A stretch of 64,000 nt of DNA from CAZWKX01 sp964633975 (GTDB taxonomy: Bacteria > Actinomycetota > Acidimicrobiia > Spongiisociales > UBA11373), in contig CAZWKX010000003.1 in NCBI GenBank assembly GCA_964633975.1, forward strand, positions 1-64,000. Direction: 5' to 3'. Each line of letters starts with the position of its first letter. Within the stretch, counting starts at the first letter, position 1. Positions 49,694 through 58,805 of this stretch are shown here, piece by piece. The translations under genes and the position numbers were made by a program. The notes under the pieces were generated by a model. That model worked only from the letters and a program-made list of their open reading frames with translations, was not told the origin of the DNA and did no database searches.

Positions 49694-51400
49694 ATGAGCA
49701 TGGTGAGCGGAGCCGAGGCGGTCATCAAGGCCCTGGAGCGTGAAGGGGTCGAGGTCGTCTTTGGGGTGCCCGGCGGGGCGACGCTTCCCATCTACGACGC
49801 TCTCGTCGACAGTTCGGTCCGTCACATTCTGACCAGGCACGAGCAGGGGGCCGGTCACATGGCCGAGGGTTTCGCCAAGGCCACGGGCCGGGTCGGCGTG
49901 GCGTTCGCCACCTCCGGGCCCGGCTCGACCAACCTGGTCACGCCGCTCCAGGACGCACTCATGGATTCGGTCCCGATAGTGGCCATAACCGGCCAGGTGG
50001 CCCGATCGTCCATCGGGAACGACGCTTTCCAGGAGGCCGACACCAGCGGCATCGCCATGCACTGCACCAAACACGCCTACTTGGTGACCGATCCGGAGGA
50101 GCTGGTCGACACGGTGCACGAGGCCTTCTACCTGGCCGCCTCGGGACGGCCGGGCCCTGTGCTCGTCGATGTGCCCAAGGACGTGCAGAATCTCAAGATC
50201 GACTGGCACAACACGAAGCAGGTGGATCTCCCCGGGTTCCGCCCCACCGAGAAGGGGCACGTGCTCCAGGTGCGCCGGGCCGTACAGCTCCTCGAGGAGT
50301 CCGAGCGGCCGGTGCTCTACGTCGGCGGCGGCGTCATCAATGCGGATGCGCACGCCGAGCTGCTGCGGTTGGCCGAGACTGTGAACGCTCCCGTGGTGAC
50401 CACCCTGATGGCGAGAGGCGCTTTCCCCGACGATCACACTCTTGCTCTCGGCATGCCGGGCATGCACGGCACCTACGCGGCCATCACGGCCATGCAGAAG
50501 GCCGACCTGTTGTTGGCGCTCGGCGCCCGGTTCGACGATCGGGTCACCGGCGACCCGGATCGTTTCGCCCCCAAGGCCAAGGTCATCCACGTCGATATCG
50601 ATCCGGCCGAGATCTCGAAGGTGCGTCAGGCCGATGTCCCAATCGTCGGCGACGTGCGCAGGGTCCTCGAGCAGATGCTCGACGAGATCGACAAGAAGCA
50701 AATCAGGATGCCGCCGCGCGCCGCCTGGCTCGAGACCGTGAAGGGCTGGCAGATGGAGCATCCGCTTCACTACGAGCAGCCGGCCGACGGACCGATCAAG
50801 CCGCAGTACGTCATAGACCGCTTCTGGGCGGCGACCGGCGGTGACGCGGTGGTCGTTTCCGGCGTCGGTCAGCACCAGATGTGGGTCTCCCAGTTCTGGA
50901 GGTACACCAGGCCTCGGTCGCTCATCACATCGGGCGGCTTGGGGACTATGGGATTCGGCCTGCCGGCGGCGATAGGCGCCAAGGTCGCCCTTCCCGACGA
51001 GACGGTCATCGCCTTCGACGGCGACGGCTCATTCCAGATGACCTGCCAGGAGCTCATCACCGCCTCCACCCACGGCATTCCCATCAAGGTGGCGGTGATC
51101 AACAACGCCAGCCTCGGCATGGTGCGGCAGTGGCAGAAGCTGTTCTACGACAGGCGCTACTCGGCCACAGACCTCACCGATCACACGCCGGATTTCGTCA
51201 AGCTCGCCGAGGCTATGGGCTGCATCGGCTTTCGCGCCACGATGCCCGGCGAAGTCGACGGTGTCATCGAGAAGGCGCTGTCGATCAACGACCGGCCGGT
51301 CGTCGTCGATTTTAAGGTCGACCCGGAGGAGTCGGTCTTCCCGATGGTTCCGGCCGGTGCCTCCAACGACGAAGTCGCTCTAGGGCCGGAGGATCTGTAA
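49694..51400 (+). CDS. ilvB: Acetolactate synthase large subunit IlvB
   Basis: A 568-residue ThDP enzyme forming acetolactate or acetohydroxybutyrate for Val, Leu and Ile. The N-terminal ThDP glutamate is in LTRHEQGAGHMAEG, the FAD/regulatory region has GMPGMHGTYAA, and the ThDP-Mg motif is FDGDGSFQM, then NNASLGMVRQW. The ATG at 49694 (MSMVSGAEA) follows GGAGAGAG; the longer in-frame reading begins inside the attenuator. The stop overlaps the ilvN start (TAATG). Confidence 0.96.
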   Translation: MSMVSGAEAVIKALEREGVEVVFGVPGGATLPIYDALVDSSVRHILTRHEQGAGHMAEGFAKATGRVGVAFATSGPGSTNLVTPLQDALMDSVPIVAITGQVARSSIGNDAFQEADTSGIAMHCTKHAYLVTDPEELVDTVHEAFYLAASGRPGPVLVDVPKDVQNLKIDWHNTKQVDLPGFRPTEKGHVLQVRRAVQLLEESERPVLYVGGGVINADAHAELLRLAETVNAPVVTTLMARGAFPDDHTLALGMPGMHGTYAAITAMQKADLLLALGARFDDRVTGDPDRFAPKAKVIHVDIDPAEISKVRQADVPIVGDVRRVLEQMLDEIDKKQIRMPPRAAWLETVKGWQMEHPLHYEQPADGPIKPQYVIDRFWAATGGDAVVVSGVGQHQMWVSQFWRYTRPRSLITSGGLGTMGFGLPAAIGAKVALPDETVIAFDGDGSFQMTCQELITASTHGIPIKVAVINNASLGMVRQWQKLFYDRRYSATDLTDHTPDFVKLAEAMGCIGFRATMPGEVDGVIEKALSINDRPVVVDFKVDPEESVFPMVPAGASNDEVALGPEDL

Positions 51401-51891
51401 TGAAGCACACCCTTTCGGTGCTGGTGGAAGACAAGCCGGGCGTGTTGGCCCGAGTGGCTTCGCTTTTTGCACGGCGAGGCTTCAACATCCATTCGCTGGC
51501 CGTCGGCCCGATCCACGAGACGGGCCGCTCGAGGATCACCCTCGTCGTGGACGCCGCGCAAACCGAGCAGATCACCAAGCAGCTTCACAAGCTGGTCAAC
51601 GTCATCAAGGTCACCGAGTTCGGTTCGGATGAGTCGGTGGAACGGGAGATCATGCTCATTCGCATCAACGCCGACGCCGCCAAGAGGCGGGAGGCGCTCG
51701 ATGCAGCGCATGCGTTCGGCTGCCGCACGGTGGACATCGGTGTTGGCTCGGTCACCTTCGAGGTCGTGGGCCACCCCGGCAAGCTGGCCGCCTTTCTCAA
51801 CGTCATTCGCCCGTTCGGCGTTATCGATCTGGTCAAGTCGGGACGAGTCGCCATGGCTCGTGACGGCAGGGCCGAGCCGCAGAGTTCATAG
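51400..51891 (+). CDS. ilvN: Acetolactate synthase small regulatory subunit IlvN
   Basis: A 163-residue ACT-domain regulatory subunit. It opens HTLSVLVEDKPGVLARVASL with FNIHSLAVGP, the valine-binding ACT domain, then a C-terminal domain (about 80-160). It activates IlvB and confers valine feedback inhibition. Translation is coupled to ilvB by the TAATG overlap, as usual for this pair. Confidence 0.96.
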   Translation: MKHTLSVLVEDKPGVLARVASLFARRGFNIHSLAVGPIHETGRSRITLVVDAAQTEQITKQLHKLVNVIKVTEFGSDESVEREIMLIRINADAAKRREALDAAHAFGCRTVDIGVGSVTFEVVGHPGKLAAFLNVIRPFGVIDLVKSGRVAMARDGRAEPQSS

Positions 51892-51900
51892 GAGGTAGCC

Positions 51901-52911
51901 GTGAGTGTTTCCATCTACTACGACGCAGACGCCGACCCGGGCCTGGTGAGGGAGCGCACGGTCGCCATCCTCGGCTACGGCAGCCAGGGTCATGCTCATG
52001 CGCTCAACCTGCGCGACTCGGGTGTCGAGGTCGTTGTGGGCGAGCTGGAAGGCACCCCTGCCTGGGAGCGGGCTGAGGCGGCGGGCTTCAATGTTGTCTC
52101 GGCCGCTGAGGCTTGCCGCCGGGCCGACCTCATCGTGGTGCTGGTTCCGGATCCGATCCAGCCCCGCCTGTATCAGGAGGCGATCGCCCCCAACCTGAAG
52201 GAAGGCGACGCCCTCTTCTTCGCCCATGGCTTCAACATCCACTTCGGTCAGATCGAGCCCCCGGCCAACGTCGACGTGGCCATGGTGGCGCCGAAGAGCC
52301 CGGGGCACCTCGTGCGCCGCATGTATGAGCAGGGTGGCGGCACCCCGGCGCTCGTTGCCGTGGCCCAAGACGCCACAGGGCATGCCCGCGCCCTGGCTCT
52401 CTCCTATGCCTGGGCCATAGGGGCGACGAGGGCGGGAGTGCTGGGGACGACCTTCCGCGAAGAGACCGAGACCGACCTGTTCGGTGAGCAGGTCATTCTC
52501 TGCGGCGGCATCTCGGAACTGATCAAGGCCTCCTTCGACACGCTCGTCGAGGCCGGGTACGCCCCCGAGTCGGCCTACTTCGAGTGCCTCCACGAGCTCA
52601 AGCTGATCGTCGACCTCCTCTATGAGGGAGGTCTCACCTGGATGCGCTACTCGGTCTCCGACACGGCAGAGTACGGCGACTACACCAGAGGACCGCGGGT
52701 CATCACGGAACAGACCCGCGAGGCCATGCGCCAGATCCTCGCCGAGGTGCAGTCGGGCGAGTTCGCCAAGGAGTGGATCGCAGAGAGCAACGCCGGCGCC
52801 GCGAAGCTCATCGAGTGCCGCCAGCGCGAGCGGGCCCATCCCATCGAGGAGGTTGGTGCCCGTCTGCGCTCGATGATGCCGTTCCTGACGCCGAAGACAC
52901 CGGAAGCCTGA
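51901..52911 (+). CDS. ilvC: Ketol-acid reductoisomerase IlvC (class I)
   Basis: A 336-residue NADPH/Mg enzyme. The Rossmann loop VAILGYGSQGHAHALNLRDSG is at about residues 20-40. The metal-binding knot has EETETDLFGEQ and ECLHELKLIVDL. It isomerises and reduces acetolactate to dihydroxy acids. The GTG start at 51901 follows AGGAGG. It is third in ilvBNC; the leu leader ORF starts two bases after its stop. No ilvD gene for the next step lies in the window. Confidence 0.96.
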   Translation: MSVSIYYDADADPGLVRERTVAILGYGSQGHAHALNLRDSGVEVVVGELEGTPAWERAEAAGFNVVSAAEACRRADLIVVLVPDPIQPRLYQEAIAPNLKEGDALFFAHGFNIHFGQIEPPANVDVAMVAPKSPGHLVRRMYEQGGGTPALVAVAQDATGHARALALSYAWAIGATRAGVLGTTFREETETDLFGEQVILCGGISELIKASFDTLVEAGYAPESAYFECLHELKLIVDLLYEGGLTWMRYSVSDTAEYGDYTRGPRVITEQTREAMRQILAEVQSGEFAKEWIAESNAGAAKLIECRQRERAHPIEEVGARLRSMMPFLTPKTPEA

Positions 52912-52913
52912 GC

Positions 52914-52979
52914 ATGACGCGTGTACTCCTCAATCCGACGCGGAGCCGTCTGACACTTGCCGGGCCGGCGGCCCTATAG
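52914..52979 (+). CDS. leuA leader peptide (Leu-rich)
   Basis: A 21-residue ORF between ilvC and leuA, beginning MTRVLLNPTRSRLTL and ending GPAAL. Five of 21 residues are Leu, including one rare CTA codon as the last sense codon. Its 3' end lies inside the following hairpin. It begins two bases after the ilvC stop, so it could be translated by reinitiation or by its own ribosomes. Confidence 0.68.
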   Translation: MTRVLLNPTRSRLTLAGPAAL

Positions 52980-53002
52980 GCCGGCCGGCCCCCGGGCAAG
53001 TG
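52954..53002 (+). terminator. leuA intra-operon attenuator hairpin
   Basis: CACTTGCC (52954-52961) pairs with GGCAAGTG (52995-53002), closing a very GC-rich imperfect hairpin whose centre has GGCC-CTATA-GGCC (52970-52982). There is no T tract. It overlaps the end of the Leu-rich leader ORF and lies 45 bp before leuA. Confidence 0.6.
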
Positions 53003-53047
53003 CAGCGGTCGAGTCGCGTATGCGCACCGGATCATGAGGAGACAGTC

Positions 53048-54568
53048 ATGGCAGACCGAGTAAGGATCTTCGACACAACTCTCAGAGATGGGGAGCAGTC
53101 CCCCGGGATCGTCCTCAACGCAGAGGAGAAGGTGGCGATCGCCCAGCAGCTCGCCAAGCTGGGTGTCGATGTCATCGAGGCCGGATTCCCGGCTTCGTCC
53201 ACGGCAGATGCCGATGCCGTGGCCAAAGTGGCTGCGGCGGTGAGGGGACCCGTGGTGGCGGCTCTGGCCCGCGCCGTTCCCGACGACGTCGACAAGGCAT
53301 GGAAGGCGGTATGCGGGGCGGAGCACCCAAGGATCCATGTGTTCATTGCCACGTCGCCCATTCACATGGAACATCAGCTGTGCATGAGTCCCGATGAGGT
53401 GATGGCGGCGGCGAAGGAGAACGTGGTCCAGGCTCGCGGCTACTGCGACGACGTCGAGTTCTCGCCCATGGACGCCACCCGTTCGGATGTGGATTTCATG
53501 ATCGCCGTTTGCAGGGCCGCGGTGGAGGCCGGCGCCACCACGATCAACATCCCCGATACCGTGGGATACGCCACTCCCGAGGAGTTCGGCGCGTTGATCC
53601 GCCGTGTGGTCGACGAGGTGGCGGCCGGTCGCGACGATGTCGTGGTTTCGGCGCACTGCCACGACGACCTGGGCATGGCAGTCGCCAACTCTCTCGCCGC
53701 CGTCGTCAACGGAGCTCGCCAGATCGAGGGGACCATCAACGGGATCGGTGAGCGAGCGGGCAACACCGCCATCGAGGAGGTCGCCATGGCACTGAAGGTG
53801 AGGGCCGACCACTACGGCGTCGACGTGGGGATCGACACCAGGGAGATCTACGCAACATCGCGCCTCGTGTCGGAGCTGACCGAGTGCCCCGTGCAGTACA
53901 ACAAGGCGGTCGTGGGCCGGAACGCCTTCTCGCATGAAGCCGGCATCCACCAGCACGGCGTGCTCAGGAACCCGAGCACCTACGAGATCATGGACCCGAC
54001 GGCTGTCGGCCAGCAGGGCTCGCGCATAGTGCTGGGCAAACACTCGGGACGAGCCGCTTTCGGGCACATGCTCGGCAAGATGCGGATCGAGATGGAGGGT
54101 GACGACTTCGAGGAGGCCTTCGCGCGTTTCAAGGATGTGGCTTCACGCCGGGGCCGCCTCGACGAGAGCGAGATGAGGGCGGTGGCTTACGACGCCGCCG
54201 CTGCGGAGCGCACCGCGCACATGATCGCGGTACAGGCCGCCGGCAGAGTGGGGGAGGTGGCGCCGTCGCGAGTACCGGCGGCCGCCGCCGGCCAGAACGG
54301 CCGGGCGGAGGCCGACGCCGCGGTGGCAGCCTGCTTCGACGCAGCACGGCATGCCTTTGGAGTGCAGGCGAGCCTCTTGGGCTACGACGTGCGGCCGGCG
54401 GAGGGTGACGACGTGCATGAGGTGAGAGTCATCGTGGGGATCGGCGCTACCGAGGTTGCCGGCTCCGGAGTGTCCGGCGATCTGATGGCGGCAGCCGCCA
54501 AGGCGTTCACCTCTGCCTTCGCCGGGGTGGCTGCTTCGACCGACACCGTGGCTTCGGGGACGAACTGA
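53048..54568 (+). CDS. leuA: 2-isopropylmalate synthase LeuA
   Basis: A 506-residue enzyme condensing 2-ketoisovalerate with acetyl-CoA. The catalytic start RIFDTTLRDGEQSPG, the metal motif HCHDDLG and NGIGERAGN are typical of LeuA type 1. A C-terminal leucine-binding regulatory domain occupies about 390-506. The ATG at 53048 follows GAGGAGA. It is first of a tightly packed leuABCD-ilvE group in which each stop overlaps the next start. Confidence 0.95.
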   Translation: MADRVRIFDTTLRDGEQSPGIVLNAEEKVAIAQQLAKLGVDVIEAGFPASSTADADAVAKVAAAVRGPVVAALARAVPDDVDKAWKAVCGAEHPRIHVFIATSPIHMEHQLCMSPDEVMAAAKENVVQARGYCDDVEFSPMDATRSDVDFMIAVCRAAVEAGATTINIPDTVGYATPEEFGALIRRVVDEVAAGRDDVVVSAHCHDDLGMAVANSLAAVVNGARQIEGTINGIGERAGNTAIEEVAMALKVRADHYGVDVGIDTREIYATSRLVSELTECPVQYNKAVVGRNAFSHEAGIHQHGVLRNPSTYEIMDPTAVGQQGSRIVLGKHSGRAAFGHMLGKMRIEMEGDDFEEAFARFKDVASRRGRLDESEMRAVAYDAAAAERTAHMIAVQAAGRVGEVAPSRVPAAAAGQNGRAEADAAVAACFDAARHAFGVQASLLGYDVRPAEGDDVHEVRVIVGIGATEVAGSGVSGDLMAAAAKAFTSAFAGVAASTDTVASGTN

Positions 54569-55626
54569 TGCATGTAGCGGTGATCCCAGGGGATGGGACC
54601 GGTCCGGAGGTGACCGCCGAGGCGATGAAGGCGCTCGGCGCCGTCGTCGAGCGCTTCGATCTCGATATCGATCTCGAGTACTACGACATCGGTGGCGAGC
54701 GCTACAAGCGCACCGGCGAGGTGCTGCCCGATGCCATCGTCGAGGAGATCGGGAGGGCCGACGCCGTGTTCCTGGGCGCCATCGGGCACCCCGACGTGAA
54801 GCCCGGCATCTTGGAGCGGGGCATCATCCTGCGCCTGCGCCGCGAGTTCGACCAATACATCAATCTGCGTCCCGTGAAGCTGTACCCGGGGGTGGAGACG
54901 CCGATCAAGGGCAAGGGGCCCGAGGACATCGACTTCGTCGTCGTGCGGGAGAACACCGAGGGCCTCTACGCCGGCGCCGGAGGCTTCTCCGCGAAGGGAA
55001 CCGAGCGTGAGGTGGCCGTGGAGACCTCTATCAACACTCGCCACGCAGTGGAGCGGTGCGTCCGCTACGCCTTCGAGCTGTCGGAGACCCGGCCAGAAAA
55101 GCATGTCACCTTCTGCGGGAAGACGAATGTGCTCGTGCACTCTCATGACCTGTGGTACCGGGTGTTCAGCGAGGTTGCGGCCGAGTACCCGGGCGTCGCC
55201 GCCGACTACGCCAACGTCGATGCTCTTTGTCTCTGGCTGGTCGATGCTCCGGAGCGATTCGACGTGATCGTCACCGAGAACATGTTCGGCGACATCATCA
55301 CCGATTTGGGTGCCGTGCTTCAGGGTGGGCTCGGTATCGCCGCCGGCGCCAACCTGAACCCTGAGGGCATTTCCATGTTCGAGCCCATCGGCGGATCGGC
55401 GCCCAAATACACCGGCACCGGCAAGATCAACCCTCTGGCCGCCATCGTCGCGGCTGCCTTCCTTCTGCAGCACACGGGCCACCCCGAGGCCGGAGCGGCG
55501 TTGGAGGCGGCCGTGGTCGAGGTTGCCGGCTCGCTGGACTCGATGCGGGCGGGACGAATGGGAGCGAGCACATCCGAGGTCGGAGACCGGGTGGTGGCGG
55601 CGGTGAGCGCCGCGGGGCCGCAATGA
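54568..55626 (+). CDS. leuB: 3-isopropylmalate dehydrogenase LeuB
   Basis: A 352-residue NAD-dependent beta-decarboxylating dehydrogenase. VAVIPGDGTGPEV opens the protein; NLRPVKLYPG and VVRENTEGLYAG bind substrate; TENMFGDIITDLGA has the metal Asp residues; PIGGSAPKYTG binds NAD. It works in leucine synthesis and, with LeuCD, on the citramalate branch from CimA. The ATG overlaps the leuA stop (TGATG). Confidence 0.93.
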   Translation: MHVAVIPGDGTGPEVTAEAMKALGAVVERFDLDIDLEYYDIGGERYKRTGEVLPDAIVEEIGRADAVFLGAIGHPDVKPGILERGIILRLRREFDQYINLRPVKLYPGVETPIKGKGPEDIDFVVVRENTEGLYAGAGGFSAKGTEREVAVETSINTRHAVERCVRYAFELSETRPEKHVTFCGKTNVLVHSHDLWYRVFSEVAAEYPGVAADYANVDALCLWLVDAPERFDVIVTENMFGDIITDLGAVLQGGLGIAAGANLNPEGISMFEPIGGSAPKYTGTGKINPLAAIVAAAFLLQHTGHPEAGAALEAAVVEVAGSLDSMRAGRMGASTSEVGDRVVAAVSAAGPQ

Positions 55627-57050
55627 CCTCGGCACCGGATGCAAAGCAAGGCCGCTCCCTCTTCGACAAGGTTTGGGAGGAGCATGTGGTGGCCCGGGCC
55701 GCCGGCGAGCCCGACCTCCTCTACATCGATCTTCACTTGGTACACGAGGTGACGTCGCCGCAGGCCTTCGAGGCGCTGCGCGCTGCGGGGCGTCCGGTCA
55801 GACGTCCCGATCTGACCATGGCTACCGCAGACCACGGCGTGCCCACCATCGACCGTGACCGTGGCATCACCGACTCGTTGTCGAGACGGCAGGTGGAGAC
55901 CCTCGTGGCCAACTGCGCGGCGAATGGGATCACGATGTTCGGGATGGACGACCCGCGTCAAGGCATCGTGCATGTGGTCGGGCCCGAGCAAGGACTGGTG
56001 CAGGCCGGCATGACCATCGTCTGCGGCGACAGCCACACATCGACGCATGGGGCCTTCGGGTCGCTGGCCCTGGGTATTGGGACCTCGGAAGTGGAGCACG
56101 TGCTGGCCACACAGACCCTGCCGCAGCGGAAACCTCGCTCGATGGCCATAGACATCGACGGGCGGTTGCCGCAGGGAGTGACGGCCAAGGACGCGATACT
56201 CGGCGTGATTTCCCGCATCGGCGTCGATGGCGGCACCGGCCACGTGTTCGAATACCGGGGCTCGGTTGTCCGTTCCCTCTCCATGGAGGGGCGAATGACG
56301 ATGTGCAACATGTCGATCGAGGCAGGGGCCAGGGCCGGCATGATCGGGCCCGACGACACCACTTTCGAGTACATCGAAGGCCGCCCGTTTGCCCCGAAGG
56401 GGGTGCAGTGGGATGAGGCGCTCGACCACTGGAGGTCGCTCGCCAGCGATGAAGGCGTCGGATTCGACGCCGTGCACCGTTTCGACGGTGCCGACTTCGA
56501 GCCCTACGTCACTTGGGGCACCAATCCGTCACAGGCGATTCCCGTCGGTGATCCCGTGCCCTCCCCGGATCAATTCGATGACGCGCAAGAACGTCAGGCC
56601 GCGGCCCGCGCCCTGGAGTACATGGCCCTGGATCCCGGCACGCCGATGACCGAGATTCGCATCGATCGTGTCTTCATCGGGTCGTGCACCAACGGGAGGA
56701 TCGAGGACCTGCGCGCCGCGGCGGCCGTTGCCGCTGGGCGCAAGGTGCATTCGCGGGTTGGCGCCATGGTCGTGCCGGGTTCCGGGCTGGTGAAGGCCCA
56801 GGCCGAGGCCGAGGGCTTGGACCGGGTGTTCACCGATGCCGGCTTCGAGTGGAGAGATGCCGGCTGCTCGATGTGCCTGGCCATGAACGGCGACTCGCTC
56901 TATCCGGGTGAGCGCTGCGCTTCCACCTCGAACCGGAACTTTGAAGGCCGCCAGGGCCCGGCGGGACGAACCCATCTGGTGAGCCCGGCCATGGCCACGG
57001 CCGCGGCGATCAGCGGCCGCTTCGTCGACGTGAGGGCTTGGGGATCGTGA
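55623..57050 (+). CDS. leuC: 3-isopropylmalate dehydratase large subunit LeuC
   Basis: A 475-residue aconitase-family subunit. Motifs ATADHGVPT, CGDSHTSTHGAFGSLALGIG, VFIGSCTNGR and AGCSMCLAMN supply the three Cys ligands of the 4Fe-4S cluster. It starts at ATG 55623, overlapping the leuB stop by four bases, and its stop overlaps leuD. It isomerises 2- to 3-isopropylmalate, and citramalate to methylmalate. Confidence 0.96.
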   Translation: MTSAPDAKQGRSLFDKVWEEHVVARAAGEPDLLYIDLHLVHEVTSPQAFEALRAAGRPVRRPDLTMATADHGVPTIDRDRGITDSLSRRQVETLVANCAANGITMFGMDDPRQGIVHVVGPEQGLVQAGMTIVCGDSHTSTHGAFGSLALGIGTSEVEHVLATQTLPQRKPRSMAIDIDGRLPQGVTAKDAILGVISRIGVDGGTGHVFEYRGSVVRSLSMEGRMTMCNMSIEAGARAGMIGPDDTTFEYIEGRPFAPKGVQWDEALDHWRSLASDEGVGFDAVHRFDGADFEPYVTWGTNPSQAIPVGDPVPSPDQFDDAQERQAAARALEYMALDPGTPMTEIRIDRVFIGSCTNGRIEDLRAAAAVAAGRKVHSRVGAMVVPGSGLVKAQAEAEGLDRVFTDAGFEWRDAGCSMCLAMNGDSLYPGERCASTSNRNFEGRQGPAGRTHLVSPAMATAAAISGRFVDVRAWGS

Positions 57051-57691
57051 TGGAGGCGATAGTGACGCACACCGGTCGGATGGCTCCTCTTCTGCGCCCG
57101 AACATCGATACCGACCAGATCATCCCGCAGCGCTTCCTCAAGCGCATCGAGCGGACCGGGTTCGGGCGTTTCCTCTTCGCCGACTGGGCGGAGGACGAGG
57201 AGGGCGAACCCATCGCGTCGTTCGTGCTCAATCGTCCCGAGTACCGCAAGGCAAGCGTTCTGATCACTGGCCGGAACTTCGGCTCCGGCTCGTCGCGTGA
57301 ACATGCGCCGTGGGCGCTGCAGGATCGCGGATTCCGGGTGATCATCGCCCCGTCGTTCGCCGACATCTTCCGGGCCAACTGCCACAAGGTCGGGCTGCTC
57401 ACAGTCGAGCTCCCTACCGACAGAGTGGAGGCCCTGGCCGGCCTCGCCGAGCAAGATCCGACGGCGACGGTGACCATCGATCTCGAGGCGCAGACCGTGT
57501 CGGCGCACGGTGTCGAAACCGGCTTCGACATCGACCCCTATGTCAGGTATTCGCTCATGCATGGCATCGACGGCATTGCCACGACACTGGAGCGAGCGCA
57601 TATGATCAGCCGGTACGAGGAGCTTCGCCCCGCGTTCAGGCCGTCGCTGCGGGGTTCGGGAAACACGGAAGACGGGGAGAGACATGGTTAG
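57050..57691 (+). CDS. leuD: 3-isopropylmalate dehydratase small subunit LeuD
   Basis: A 213-residue swivel-domain subunit with NIDTDQIIPQRFLKRI, the GRNFGSGSSREHAPWALQ loop and SFADIFRANCHKVGLL. It starts at ATG 57050 sharing one base with the leuC stop (TGATG); an upstream in-frame TTG lies inside leuC. The stop overlaps the ilvE start by eight bases. Confidence 0.96.
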   Translation: MEAIVTHTGRMAPLLRPNIDTDQIIPQRFLKRIERTGFGRFLFADWAEDEEGEPIASFVLNRPEYRKASVLITGRNFGSGSSREHAPWALQDRGFRVIIAPSFADIFRANCHKVGLLTVELPTDRVEALAGLAEQDPTATVTIDLEAQTVSAHGVETGFDIDPYVRYSLMHGIDGIATTLERAHMISRYEELRPAFRPSLRGSGNTEDGERHG

Positions 57692-58592
57692 CGGGAAGTC
57701 GATTTGGGTCGATGGCGGGCTGGTGCCGTGGGAAAAGGCCTCTGTCCACGTACTCACCCACGCGCTCCACTACGGGACCGGCGTCTTTGAGGGCATTCGC
57801 TCGTACGACACTGCGGACGGCCCTGCCGTATTCCGATCTGCCGAACATTTCGAGAGGTTTCATCGTTCCGCCGACGCGGTCGGCCTGCCCTTGAAGTGGA
57901 CCGTCGCCGAGCTTCGCCAGGCGACGAAGGACGTGCTCGTCGCCAACGGGCTCGGCGCCGGCTACATCCGGCCCATCGCCTACTTCGACGGCGTCATGGG
58001 CCTGGCCACCACCAACGCCGAGGTGCGTACGGCCATTGCGGCCTGGGAGTGGGGCACGTACCTGGGCGAGGAGGGCGTGCGCAACGGGATTAGGGCCAAG
58101 GTCTCGTCGTGGCGGCGCTACCCCTCGGCGTCGATTCCCAACGTCAAGGTCACCGGGGTCTACATCAACAGTGTGCTGGCGAAGATGGAGGTCGTGCGGG
58201 CCGGCTACGACGAGGCGGTCATGCTGAACATCGACGGCCTGGTGGCGGAGGGCACCGGCGAGAACATTTTCGCGGTGAAGGACGGCGTGGCGATCACGCC
58301 GCCGCTCTCTGTGGGATGCCTGGATGGGATCACGCGGGACACGCTCACGACTCTCCTGCAGGAATCCGACGTGGAGGTGCGGGAGGCCGATCTCACCCGA
58401 GATGCGCTCTACGAGGTCGATGAGCTGTTCCTCACCGGCACGGCCGCCGAAGTGACACCCATCAGGGAGCTCGATGATCGCGCCATCGGCTCCGGCAAGC
58501 CGGGGCCGGTGACCCGCCTGGCGCAGCAGCTCTACGAGGAGGCCGTCACCGGCAAGCTGGCGGGGCATCAGGACTGGCTCGACCTCGTGTAG
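57684..58592 (+). CDS. ilvE: Branched-chain amino acid aminotransferase IlvE
   Basis: A 302-residue fold-IV PLP transaminase. The start IWVDGGLVPWEKASVHVLTH, then LHYGTGVFEGIRSY, the Lys-bearing PNVKVTGVYINSVLAK and VAEGTGENIF are family signatures. It performs the last transamination for Ile, Val and Leu. It ends the leuABCD-ilvE group; the ATG overlaps leuD. Confidence 0.94.
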   Translation: MVSGKSIWVDGGLVPWEKASVHVLTHALHYGTGVFEGIRSYDTADGPAVFRSAEHFERFHRSADAVGLPLKWTVAELRQATKDVLVANGLGAGYIRPIAYFDGVMGLATTNAEVRTAIAAWEWGTYLGEEGVRNGIRAKVSSWRRYPSASIPNVKVTGVYINSVLAKMEVVRAGYDEAVMLNIDGLVAEGTGENIFAVKDGVAITPPLSVGCLDGITRDTLTTLLQESDVEVREADLTRDALYEVDELFLTGTAAEVTPIRELDDRAIGSGKPGPVTRLAQQLYEEAVTGKLAGHQDWLDLV

Positions 58593-58618
58593 CGCCCCGT
58601 GTGCGCATCCGTCGGAGT

Positions 58619-58648
58619 TTGCCCGCCTTCGGCCGGAGCCTGTATGCT
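58619..58648 (+). promoter_or_regulatory. Promoter of the DAHP synthase/pheA operon
   Basis: TTGCCC (58619-58624), an 18-bp spacer and TATGCT (58643-58648), six bases before the leader peptide ATG. Confidence 0.6.
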
Positions 58649-58654
58649 CGGGAC

Positions 58655-58720
58655 ATGAGCACTGCGAAGTTCGGCTTCGTCTTTACCGGGCCTCGGGCCC
58701 GGGTCAGGGGAACGCGCTGA
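58655..58720 (+). CDS. Phe leader peptide of the DAHP synthase/pheA operon
   Basis: A 21-residue ORF beginning MSTAKFGFVFTGPR. Three Phe codons in five positions (FGFVF) point to phenylalanine-sensing attenuation. It is followed by a terminator, and the downstream operon makes the Phe precursor. Confidence 0.85.
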   Translation: MSTAKFGFVFTGPRARVRGTR

Positions 58721-58743
58721 ACTTCTGAGCAGCCAGGAAACCG

Positions 58744-58775
58744 AACCCGGAGCCGAGGCTCCGGGTTTCTTGTTT
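58744..58775 (+). terminator. Attenuator terminator of the DAHP synthase/pheA operon
   Basis: AACCCGGAGC (58744-58753) and GCTCCGGGTT (58758-58767) form a 10-bp stem with a CGAG loop, then TCTTGTTT. It lies 30 bp before the DAHP synthase GTG. A second GC hairpin (CCGGGCC/GGCCCGG, 58686-58702) lies within the leader ORF. Confidence 0.88.
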
Positions 58776-58805
58776 CCCGGAGCCTTTCGAGAGAGGACTC
58801 AGCCG

